Source: CAYVUV01 sp964455095 (GTDB lineage: Bacteria; Desulfobacterota; Binatia; HRBIN30; CADEER01). Taken from it: a stretch of 8,957 nucleotides of DNA. How positions within the stretch are numbered: position 1 is the first letter of the stretch; every line of letters begins with the position of its first letter. The stretch is from positions 1 to 8,957 of the forward strand of contig CAYVUV010000413.1 in NCBI GenBank assembly GCA_964455095.1, given 5' to 3'. A program made the translations under genes and the position numbers. Of this stretch, positions 1-5,680 are shown piece after piece. The notes beneath the pieces are model-generated. The model was not told where the DNA came from. It saw only the letters and a list, made by a program, of their open reading frames with translations, and made no database searches.

Positions 1-14
1 TGTGCGTATGCCAT
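1..14 (-). CDS. First codons of a downstream gene, probably pyrB (runs off left edge)
   Basis: On the minus strand an ATG at 14-12 begins one base after the pyrR stop codon (TGA at 18-16, then C, then ATG). A textbook Shine-Dalgarno sequence, GAGGAG, lies at 27-22 inside the end of pyrR with 7 bases to the ATG, so a translated gene very probably starts here. Only M-A-Y-A is visible, so the product cannot be read. In many bacteria the gene directly behind pyrR in such a coupled arrangement is pyrB (aspartate carbamoyltransferase catalytic subunit). That identity is inference from context; the start site itself is well supported. Confidence 0.55.
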
Positions 15-15
15 G

Positions 16-564
16 TCAGCGCTCCTCTGCGGGGACCAGCACGACCTCGTCGCGCTCGTCTCGTTCCTTGATTCGAACCTCGACCGTCTCGGTGACGGCG
101 GTGGGGAGGTTCTTGCCGACATAGTCGGCGCGAATGGGCAGTTCGCGATGCCCGCGATCGACCAACACCGCCAGCTGAACGACGCGCGGGCGACCGAAGT
201 CCATCAGCGCATCGAGCGCCGCGCGAATCGTGCGACCGGTGAACAGCACGTCGTCCACCAACACGACCAGGCGATCATCGATGGGAAACTGGATGTCCGT
301 GCCTTTGACTTGCGGCTGCTGCGTCGCCCGAGTCAGATCGTCGCGATACAGCGTGATGTCGATGATGCCCATCGGCACCGCGACGCCCTCAATCGTGGCG
401 ATCTTGGCCGCCAGGCGCCCGGCGATGTCGACGCCGCGCGAGCGGATGCCGATCAACACGAGACCGTCCGTACCCTTGTTGCGCTCGAGGATCTCGTGGG
501 TGATGCGGGTCAGTGCCCGCTCCACACCCTCGGCGTCGAGGACCACCTTTTCAGGCGCCGCCAT
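16..564 (-). CDS. pyrR: PyrR: pyr operon regulatory protein / uracil phosphoribosyltransferase
   Basis: This 182-residue protein has the usual PyrR length. It opens with the characteristic ALTRITHEILERNKG (residues 17-31) and IGIRSRGVDIAGRL (38-51). The PRPP-binding loop of type I phosphoribosyltransferases is at about 100-112 (VVLVDDVLFTGRT), and the conserved DRGHRELPIRADYVGKN block is at 136-152. Members of the family bind the 5' leader of pyr mRNA when UMP is high and lower expression of de novo pyrimidine genes; many also make UMP from uracil and PRPP. The ATG at 564 matches the family N terminus. Its only purine-rich upstream stretch (GGGGGA, 582-577) is 12 bases away and lies inside a hairpin, so initiation is probably coupled to a leader ORF. 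A PyrR-type RNA hairpin lies in its own leader, supporting autoregulation, and another gene starts one base after the stop. Confidence 0.96.
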   Translation of the reverse strand: MAAPEKVVLDAEGVERALTRITHEILERNKGTDGLVLIGIRSRGVDIAGRLAAKIATIEGVAVPMGIIDITLYRDDLTRATQQPQVKGTDIQFPIDDRLVVLVDDVLFTGRTIRAALDALMDFGRPRVVQLAVLVDRGHRELPIRADYVGKNLPTAVTETVEVRIKERDERDEVVLVPAEER

Positions 565-575
565 GGCTAGAAATC

Positions 576-594
576 GTCCCCCGGCCCGGGAGAC
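576..594 (-). promoter_or_regulatory. GC hairpin between leader ORF and pyrR (possible ribosome-site sequestering or attenuator hairpin)
   Basis: Read on the minus strand, GTCTCCC (594-588) pairs with GGGGGAC (582-576) around the 5-base loop GGGCC, giving 7 pairs including one T-G. The 3' arm contains GGGGGA, the only purine-rich candidate ribosome site for pyrR. The hairpin starts one base after the leader ORF stop codon, so a ribosome finishing the leader ORF would reach and melt it. It is followed by GATTTCTA, a poor T-tract, so a role as an intrinsic terminator is less likely but not excluded. Confidence 0.6.
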
Positions 595-595
595 G

Positions 596-631
596 TCAGC
601 AACGACAATGAGAGACGAAGAGGGGAGACAT
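596..631 (-). CDS. Pyrimidine-rich leader peptide of the pyr operon (11 residues)
   Basis: The minus-strand ORF reads MSPLFVSHCRC and stops at TGA (598-596). A good Shine-Dalgarno sequence, AAAGGA at 642-637, sits 5 bases before its ATG (631-629), better placed than anything in front of pyrR. The ribosome site begins within or next to the PyrR-binding hairpin (660-643), and the stop codon is one base from the next hairpin. Of the 30 coding bases between start and stop, 25 are pyrimidines. I infer that it is a regulatory leader ORF and that its peptide sequence is unimportant. PyrR binding would hinder its translation; translation would open the hairpin in front of pyrR. Chance occurrence of so short an ORF is possible, but the geometry makes it unlikely. 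Confidence 0.6.
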   Translation of the reverse strand: MSPLFVSHCRC

Positions 632-642
632 GAGAATCCTTT

Positions 643-660
643 CTGGCCTCACCGGACCAG
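643..660 (-). promoter_or_regulatory. PyrR-binding RNA hairpin in the pyr leader
   Basis: The minus-strand RNA CTGGTCCGGTGAGGCCAG folds with a CTGG/CCAG lower stem, TC/GG upper pairs and the hexaloop CGGTGA. Known PyrR-binding loops carry the pattern UCCNGNGAGG with terminal loop CNGNGA, and this site matches at every conserved position. It lies upstream of pyrR itself and just downstream of a promoter-like sequence. The Shine-Dalgarno sequence of the leader ORF starts right at its 3' foot, so PyrR binding could block ribosome entry, as described for translational repression by mycobacterial PyrR. Confidence 0.85.
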
Positions 661-678
661 CTTAAAGGTCTGCTGCAC

Positions 679-707
679 CTAGTACCCGGCGCCCACGTTC
701 GAGTCAA
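679..707 (-). promoter_or_regulatory. Candidate sigma-70-type promoter for pyrR
   Basis: On the minus strand TTGACT (707-702) is separated by 17 bases from TACTAG (684-679). The -35 box matches five of six consensus bases; the -10 box matches only three. Transcription would begin near 674-671, about ten bases before the PyrR-binding hairpin, which fits a leader whose first structure is the PyrR site. An 18-bp palindrome (706-723) touches the -35 box. Confidence 0.5.
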
Positions 708-723
708 CCGGACCCGTCCGGTT
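706..723. repeat. 18-bp perfect palindrome, possible operator
   Basis: AACCGGAC (706-713), CC, GTCCGGTT (716-723): two perfect 8-base inverted arms with a 2-base spacer. It overlaps the upstream edge of the candidate pyr -35 box at 702-707. The size and symmetry fit a dimeric transcription factor, but no known site is recognised and no T-tract follows on either strand, so it is not a terminator. Confidence 0.45.
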
Positions 724-754
724 CTGCATCGCGCGTACCGATTTTGTACGAACC

Positions 755-789
755 GTCAAAAACTGGGCGCAATCGACGCCCTTTTTGAC
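755..789. terminator. Bidirectional intrinsic-terminator-like hairpin
   Basis: GTCAAAAA (755-762) pairs with TTTTTGAC (782-789), and GGGCG (765-769) with CGCCC (777-781). There is a CT bulge (763-764) and a 7-base loop. On the plus strand a GC stem is followed at once by TTTTT; on the minus strand the same stem is followed by AG and TTTTT. This is the classic layout of a two-way rho-independent terminator. It lies between two divergent promoters where no recognised gene ends, so it may insulate them, end a small RNA, or act as a DNA operator. Confidence 0.6.
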
Positions 790-883
790 AGCAATCTCGC
801 TGTGGGCCCCAACCCGACATGGGGGAGTCCATCGCATCGCGACCTGGACACCATTACGGCGATCTTGCGATGCTCCGCACGCA

Positions 884-900
884 TTGGCACGCGACTGGCT
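884..900 (+). promoter_or_regulatory. Sigma-54 (-24/-12) promoter candidate for the signalling operon
   Basis: TTGGCACG CGAC TGGCT matches the sigma-54 consensus YTGGCACGRNNNTTGCW closely. The -24 element is perfect, the invariant GG (886-887) and GC (898-899) are ten bases apart, and the main departure is TGGC for TTGC at -12. Transcription would start near 910, giving an untranslated leader of about 88 bases before the kinase ATG at 999. This promoter position also argues against the longer kinase start at 819. Expression would require a sigma-54 activator ATPase, none of which is encoded in the window. Confidence 0.6.
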
Positions 901-998
901 TGGCAATCTACCGCGATGGTCGGTACTCGGGGCATTTCGGAGTGGAAAAACGCGGCGGACGGTTCGGCCAACGGCCGCCGGCGGTCGAGGGAGGACGC

Positions 999-2867
999 AT
1001 GCTGACTGCACGTCGCATCGACCTTGCGGACCCTGCGCGCAACGCAGCCGTCGAGATAAGCACCAGTCCTGCGTCGCCGCTGAGTGCCCAACCGGCTCAG
1101 ACCTTCTCCCCCGCGCTCCCGGCGCTCCTGCTGCTGCTGGCGGCCTGCGTCTTCATCTGGCAGGCGATCTCGCCCCAGAGCGTTCCGACCGGCATCCCGT
1201 TGCTCATCGCCGGTGCCGCGATGTGCGCGGCGGCGTTGCTGTTGGTGATCCCGGTCGCCGCGCCCCGCTTGCGCCAGATCCCGTTGACCGATGGCTCGGT
1301 GGCCCTGGCGCTCGGCGTGACGTCGTACCTGTTGGTGCGCACCGCCATTCCCCAGGACGTCTTGTCGCTTTTAATGGTGCTCGGCGTCATCGGCCCGTGC
1401 CTGTGGGCGCCGTTCAACTCTCGGGTCGCGGTCGTCGCGGCGCTTGGCGTCGGCGCTGGCCACGTGCTCGGCACCCAGCTCGTTCCGTCGTGGCTTGCGC
1501 TCTCGGGAGTGACCGGGGCGGCGGTGCTGATGTCGCTGAATACGCGGCGCGCGCGCTACAAAGAGCGCGAGCTCGGCGTGCAGATCGCCGGCCTGGCCCA
1601 GGAGCGCGCCAAGCTCGCGGCCGAGAACGCCGCCACCCGCGAGGCGAGCGAGGTCGCGACGGCGGTCCTGGCAGTCGCCAACGGCTTCACCTCGGCTACC
1701 GACCCGGCGGGAATCGCCGATCAGATCACGCGCGGGACGACGAGCCAGCTGCGCGCCGTCGGCACCGTGCTGCTGTTGTGGGACGAAACCGTGGAGACCT
1801 TCCGCATTGGCGCCATCAACGGCCGCCACGTGCCCGAGGGTACGGACCTGCGCCAGGTCGAAGTGCGGCCCGACTCGATTCCTACCTTGCGCCCCACTCC
1901 GGCCGGGGAAGTGGCGCGGCTCGATCCGGGCGCCGTGCGCGAACCGATGGTGAGCTCGCTGCTGCGCCGCTGGAAGGCCAGCGCCCTGCTCGGCGTTCGG
2001 TTGCAGCGCGGCGACAAGCTCCTCGGGTTGCTGTTCACCGCCCGCGGCGAGAGCCAGGCGACATTTTCCGCGCGGGACTCGGGCGTTCTCGCCGGCATCG
2101 CGGTCCACGCCGCTGCCGCGCTCGACCACGCCGACCTCATCGCCGATCTGCAGTCGGCCAATCAGCTCAAAGAAGAGTTCATGGCGACCATGTCGCACGA
2201 GTTGCGCACGCCGCTGAACGTGATCATCGGCTACACCGATCTGCAGTTGGAGGGGGCGTTCGGCGAGCTGGCCGAGGACCATCTCCAGACGCTGCAGACG
2301 ATTCGCGAACAGGCGCTGCAACTGCTCGAGCTCATCCAGGCGACCCTCGACATGAGCCGTCTCGAACGCGGCCTGGTGACGGTCGATCTGCGTGATGTCT
2401 CCGTTCCGCAATTCATGGAGTCGCTGCGCGTGCAGGTTCCGCCCGCCTGGCGCAAGCCGACAGTGGAGCTCAACTGGCGCGTCGAATCGGGCCTGCCGCC
2501 GATTCGCACCGATCCGAGCAAGCTGCAGATCCTGCTGCGCAACCTCATCCACAACGGCCTGAAGTTCACGCACCACGGCATGGTCAGTGTCTCCGTCGCC
2601 GCCCAGCCGAGCAAAGGCCAGCTCACGTTCGTCGTGCAGGACTCCGGCGTCGGGATCAAGTCCGAGCACCTGTCGGATATCTTCGAGATGTTCCGGCAAG
2701 TCCCCAACGGCGAGATCTCAGCCGGCGGGGTCGGTCTGGGTCTCTATATCGTCAAGCGGCTCGCCACGGTGCTGGGGGCCGAGATCGAAGTCAGCAGCGC
2801 TCCCGGCCGCGGGGCTACGTTCCGCATCCATTTGCCGCTGGCCGGGCCCCTCGCCGCTCGGCACTGA
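999..2867 (+). CDS. Membrane-anchored GAF-domain sensor histidine kinase
   Basis: The 622-residue product has about six hydrophobic membrane segments (roughly residues 38-57, 64-86, 99-115, 119-138, 142-158, 163-181). A charged, probably coiled-coil linker (182-215) and a GAF-like sensor region (about 215-385) follow, then HisKA with the phospho-acceptor His400 in ATMSHELRTPLNVIIGY. The ATPase domain carries an N box (N515, N519), a G1 box DSGVGI (D548) and a G2 box GGVGLGL (576-582), so it should be catalytically competent. I chose ATG 999 because GAGGGAGGA (987-995) lies just before it; an in-frame ATG at 819 would add 60 residues unlike the family and lies upstream of the sigma-54 start. 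The ligand is unknown. The membrane part has short loops and no large extracytoplasmic domain, suggesting it senses within the membrane or through GAF. A receiver gene and a paralogous kinase follow. Confidence 0.93.
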   Translation: MLTARRIDLADPARNAAVEISTSPASPLSAQPAQTFSPALPALLLLLAACVFIWQAISPQSVPTGIPLLIAGAAMCAAALLLVIPVAAPRLRQIPLTDGSVALALGVTSYLLVRTAIPQDVLSLLMVLGVIGPCLWAPFNSRVAVVAALGVGAGHVLGTQLVPSWLALSGVTGAAVLMSLNTRRARYKERELGVQIAGLAQERAKLAAENAATREASEVATAVLAVANGFTSATDPAGIADQITRGTTSQLRAVGTVLLLWDETVETFRIGAINGRHVPEGTDLRQVEVRPDSIPTLRPTPAGEVARLDPGAVREPMVSSLLRRWKASALLGVRLQRGDKLLGLLFTARGESQATFSARDSGVLAGIAVHAAAALDHADLIADLQSANQLKEEFMATMSHELRTPLNVIIGYTDLQLEGAFGELAEDHLQTLQTIREQALQLLELIQATLDMSRLERGLVTVDLRDVSVPQFMESLRVQVPPAWRKPTVELNWRVESGLPPIRTDPSKLQILLRNLIHNGLKFTHHGMVSVSVAAQPSKGQLTFVVQDSGVGIKSEHLSDIFEMFRQVPNGEISAGGVGLGLYIVKRLATVLGAEIEVSSAPGRGATFRIHLPLAGPLAARH

Positions 2868-2914
2868 CCTTCGGTTGTGCCGGTCCGCAGCGCGGTGCCC
2901 GGCCCCTCCTTTCC

Positions 2915-2932
2915 GGTTGCGCCCTTGCAACC
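2915..2932 (+). repeat. Intercistronic hairpin between kinase and receiver genes
   Basis: GGTTGC (2915-2920), loop GCCCTT, GCAACC (2927-2932): six perfect pairs in the 117-bp gap between the kinase stop and the receiver start. There is no T-tract, so it is not a terminator. It may affect mRNA processing or stability, or be a chance hairpin in GC-rich DNA. Confidence 0.35.
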
Positions 2933-2984
2933 CTACTGGCGCTCGGCAATGCTGAGTGGCGGTGTGGTTCTCCTGAGGGACGCA

Positions 2985-3452
2985 ATGGATCCGAGCAAAC
3001 TGATTCTGCTGGTCGAAGACAACCCCGACGACGTCGAGCTGACCCTCCGTGCCCTGAAGAAGAACCGCATCACCGCCGAAGTCGTCGTCGCGCGCGACGG
3101 CGTCGAGGCCCTGAGCTATCTCCTCGGCCCGACGGGGTTGCCGGGACATGGCAGCGACGTGCAACCGAGCCTCGTGCTGCTCGACCTGAAGCTGCCAAAG
3201 ATCGACGGCCTGGAGGTGCTGCGGCGTCTGCGCGCAGACGACCGAACGGCGCTCTTGCCGGTGGTCGTGCTGACCCTCTCCAACGAAGAGAAGGACATCA
3301 TCGACGCCTACCGCCTGGGGGCGAACAGCTACCTGCGTAAGCCGGTCGACTTCGACCGCTTCAACGATGTGCTGCAACAGATCGGGCGCTACTGGCTGGA
3401 GCTGAACGAAGCCCCTCCGCGGCGCCGCGAAGGCGGCGTCCCGCAGTCGTGA
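2985..3452 (+). CDS. Rcp1-like single-domain response regulator
   Basis: This 155-residue protein is a receiver domain with no output domain. The acidic pair is E11-D12 (LLVEDNPDDVEL), the phospho-acceptor is Asp67 (LLDLKLPKIDG), the switch residue is T97 and the conserved lysine is K119 (LRKPVDF). The extended loop between the second helix and third strand, and the ending YWLELNEAPP, are typical of the Rcp1 family first known as partners of cyanobacterial phytochromes; here the neighbours are GAF kinases without phytochrome motifs. The start at ATG 2985 follows GAGGGA (2975-2980) with 4 bases between and gives the normal N terminus; an upstream in-frame ATG at 2877 would add 36 unlikely residues. 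It probably carries phosphate between the flanking kinases or to a distant histidine phosphotransfer protein. Confidence 0.93.
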   Translation: MDPSKLILLVEDNPDDVELTLRALKKNRITAEVVVARDGVEALSYLLGPTGLPGHGSDVQPSLVLLDLKLPKIDGLEVLRRLRADDRTALLPVVVLTLSNEEKDIIDAYRLGANSYLRKPVDFDRFNDVLQQIGRYWLELNEAPPRRREGGVPQS

Positions 3453-3471
3453 GCGGGGCCAGTGCGCTCCG

Positions 3472-5151
3472 ATGGCCGACAGTAGAGCCCACGGTCGCCG
3501 GAGCACCGCGCCCAACGCAGGCGCCGCCGCCGCTCGTCCGCTGCGCGTGCTTCTGGTGGAAGACAGTCCCGACGACGCGGTTCTGATCGTCCGCCAACTG
3601 CAGCGCGGCGGATACGAGCCGACATGGCGGCGAGTCGAGACTGCCGACGCGCTGCGCGCCGCGCTGGTGGAAGGCGAATGGGACGTCGTCCTGTCGGACT
3701 ACCGTATGCCGCAATTCAATGCCGCCGCGGCGCTGCGCGAGGTGCAGGCCCACGAACCAGACCTCCCGTTCATCATTGTCTCAGGAGTCATCGGCGAGGT
3801 CGCCGCCGTCGCTGCGATGAAGGCCGGCGCGCACGACTATCTGATCAAGAGCAATCTGGCGCGGCTGGTCCCGGCCATCGAGCGCGAGCTGCGCGAAGCC
3901 GACGTGCGCCGCCTGCGCAAGCTGGACGAGGCAGCCCGGCACGACGAGGCCGAAATCGCCGCGGCGCTGGCGCGCTGCGGCGAGGAGCTGATCGCGCTGA
4001 TCGAAGGCCCCGCCATCTTGGAGCGTCTGGGGCATCTGGTCACCGAGGCGTTGGACTGCCCCTTGAGCTATACGCTGCTGCACAATGCCCGCGACGAAGT
4101 GTTCGCACCGGTGGCGCACTGCAACCGGGGGGATCTGCCGGTTGTGCCGGGAGAGTCCATCGCGGCCGCCTCCCTGGCGCCGATGTTGGCGGCGCTGGCC
4201 GACCGCGACGTCCTCGATGCCGGCACGCCGAGCTGGTCGGCCTGTGCGCCGCTGCGCTTGGCCGAATGCGTCAATGGTGCCGGTCTTGTCGTCGCTCTGC
4301 GACACGGGAAGGAAGTGTTCGGTCTGCTGACGGCATGGCGCTGCGATCAGCCAGGCGCCTTCACCCCCAAGCACCAGCGCATCGCCACCGGCATCGGCCA
4401 GCTCGCCTCCCTGGCCCTCGAAAATGCGCGCCTGATCGAGGAGCTGGGACGGGCCAACCAACTCAAGTCGGAGTTCGTGGCGACGATGTCGCATGAGCTG
4501 CGCACGCCGCTCAATGTCATCATCGGCTACAGCGACCTGTTGAGCGAAGGCGAGTTCGGCGCGCTGTCGGCCGAACAGATGGACATCGTGGCGCGCGCCG
4601 AGCGCAGCGCGCGCGAGTTGCTCGAGTTGATCAACACCACTCTCGACCTGAGCCGCCTCGAATCGGGGCGCCTCCCCCTCGACCTGCACGACAGCGGGCT
4701 CGAGGCGTTGATGCAGGAAGTCGTGCGCGACCTGCAGCCCGGCCTGGACAGCAAGCCGCGCCTCTCGCTCGAGTGGGAGACGGCGCCCGGGCTACCGGTG
4801 CTGCGCACCGATCCGGTGAAGCTACGCGTGGTGCTGAAGAACCTCATCGCCAATGCCGTCAAGTTCACCGAGCGGGGCCGCATTACCGTTCGCGCCGTGC
4901 CGTCCGGACTGGGCGTCGAGATCTCGATCGCCGATACCGGCATGGGCATCGCGCGCGATGTTCTGCCGGTTCTTTTCGAGCCGTTTCGCCCCGGCAGAAC
5001 GATGATGACCGCCCAATACGGCGGCACGGGGCTGGGCTTGTACGTCGTCCGGCGGTTGCTCGACGTGCTGGGCGGGACGATTGCAGTCGACAGCCGCGTC
5101 GGCGAGGGCTCGACGTTTCGCGTCTGGCTGCCCTCGCTGCCGCCTACCTGA
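3472..5151 (+). CDS. Soluble receiver-GAF-histidine kinase hybrid
   Basis: The 559-residue product has no membrane segment. An N-terminal receiver domain spans about 24-140, with E30-D31, phospho-acceptor D76 (SDYRMPQF), S104 as switch residue and K126 followed by Ser rather than the usual Pro. A helical linker and a divergent GAF-like region (about 165-320) follow. HisKA carries His341 in ATMSHELRTPLNVIIGY, and the ATPase domain has an N box (N457, N461), G1 DTGMGI (D488) and G2 GGTGLGL (517-523). All catalytic residues are present. ATG 3472 is 19 bases after the receiver gene's stop, with only a weak ribosome site (GCGGGG, 3453-3458), so translation may be coupled to it. The kinase half closely resembles that of the gene at 999. 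A receiver placed before the kinase suggests that it integrates phosphate input from the first kinase. Its end overlaps the phosphatase gene by 8 bp. Confidence 0.93.
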   Translation: MADSRAHGRRSTAPNAGAAAARPLRVLLVEDSPDDAVLIVRQLQRGGYEPTWRRVETADALRAALVEGEWDVVLSDYRMPQFNAAAALREVQAHEPDLPFIIVSGVIGEVAAVAAMKAGAHDYLIKSNLARLVPAIERELREADVRRLRKLDEAARHDEAEIAAALARCGEELIALIEGPAILERLGHLVTEALDCPLSYTLLHNARDEVFAPVAHCNRGDLPVVPGESIAAASLAPMLAALADRDVLDAGTPSWSACAPLRLAECVNGAGLVVALRHGKEVFGLLTAWRCDQPGAFTPKHQRIATGIGQLASLALENARLIEELGRANQLKSEFVATMSHELRTPLNVIIGYSDLLSEGEFGALSAEQMDIVARAERSARELLELINTTLDLSRLESGRLPLDLHDSGLEALMQEVVRDLQPGLDSKPRLSLEWETAPGLPVLRTDPVKLRVVLKNLIANAVKFTERGRITVRAVPSGLGVEISIADTGMGIARDVLPVLFEPFRPGRTMMTAQYGGTGLGLYVVRRLLDVLGGTIAVDSRVGEGSTFRVWLPSLPPT

Positions 5152-5680
5152 CGCCGCGCGCGCGATCGGCGCCCACGGCGTAGTGGGCTTCGAGCACGCG
5201 CATGTAGGGCACGCAGGGCCGCTTCGCTTTGACCAGCGCACAGGCGGCCTGCAGGGTATGGCCGTGGTGGACGTGCAGATACGCTACCGCGATGGTCGGC
5301 GCGCGGTTCAGGCCGGCGTTGCAGTGCACGTAGACCCGCTCGCCCTGCTCGATCAGCGCCGCGACCAGATCGACCGCGGCGTCGAGCTCGCGCGCCAGGG
5401 CGGCGCCATCGCCGTCGGGAATCGCGATGCGGGTGAACTGCAACCCGTGCGCGCCGTAGGCGCGTTCGAGCTCGCTCAGTTCGAGCCCTTTGCGCGCCAG
5501 GTCCGCATCGTCCTGTAACGAGAGCACGGCGCTGATGCCGTGCACCGCGCGCAGCCAGGCCGCGTCGTGCGGAACGGGGTACTCGCCGATGAGGAGTCCG
5601 CTGGCAATGGCCGCGACATCAGGATGACCGCTCGGGCGCGCGGCGGGCCCGGCGAGCTGGAGCCAGATCGGCGGCAACAT
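5144..5680 (-). CDS. Dual-specificity-type (cysteine-based) protein phosphatase
   Basis: The protein is 178 residues from the ATG at 5680. It has the CX5R signature of cysteine phosphatases, HCNAGLNRAP, with nucleophile C120 and phosphate-binding R126, and a likely general acid in IPDGD (D89 or D91). The segment LLIGEYPVPHDAAWLRAVHGISAVLSL is the usual entry strand and helix of small dual-specificity phosphatases. Such enzymes remove phosphate from Tyr, Ser or Thr, or sometimes from non-protein substrates; the target here is unknown, and phospho-His or phospho-Asp would be atypical. The start is uncertain. The frame stays open upstream to a TTG at 5839 and has a GTG at 5749 just behind AGGTGA, but the added stretch is Arg-rich and unlike the family. 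No clear ribosome site precedes 5680. Its 3' end overlaps the hybrid kinase gene by 8 bp, tail to tail. Confidence 0.87.
   Translation of the reverse strand: MLPPIWLQLAGPAARPSGHPDVAAIASGLLIGEYPVPHDAAWLRAVHGISAVLSLQDDADLARKGLELSELERAYGAHGLQFTRIAIPDGDGAALARELDAAVDLVAALIEQGERVYVHCNAGLNRAPTIAVAYLHVHHGHTLQAACALVKAKRPCVPYMRVLEAHYAVGADRARGVR

Noticed and set aside
734..750. CGTAC-N7-GTACG inverted repeat
   Set aside because: The arms are only 5 bases and contain the self-palindrome GTAC, so this is expected by chance; no link to a promoter element.
785..790. Perfect -35 hexamer TTGACA on the plus strand
   Set aside because: No acceptable -10 box lies 16-18 bases downstream, and the hexamer is part of the T-rich arm of the terminator-like hairpin.
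819..998. Longer N terminus for the first histidine kinase (ATG at 819)
   Set aside because: It would add 60 residues without resemblance to sensor kinases, has no good ribosome site, and lies upstream of the sigma-54 start near 910. ATG 999 has GAGGGAGGA directly before it.
916..1005. Short upstream ORF (29 codons) overlapping the kinase start
   Set aside because: No Shine-Dalgarno sequence precedes its ATG at 916, which would lie only a few bases from the predicted transcript start. Its Arg-rich sequence looks like an out-of-frame reading of GC-rich DNA.
785..2395. Long plus-strand open frame overlapping the first kinase
   Set aside because: It is an Arg/Ala-rich shadow frame of the kinase gene with no domain; the alternative frame contains every kinase motif.
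1371..2699. Long minus-strand open frame opposite the first kinase
   Set aside because: A shadow frame caused by high third-position GC; low-complexity product with no motif or ribosome site.
3472..5151. Possible phytochrome identity of the hybrid kinase, because its neighbour is an Rcp1-like receiver
   Set aside because: The GAF region lacks the DIP motif and the PHY domain organisation of phytochromes, so there is no support for bilin binding.
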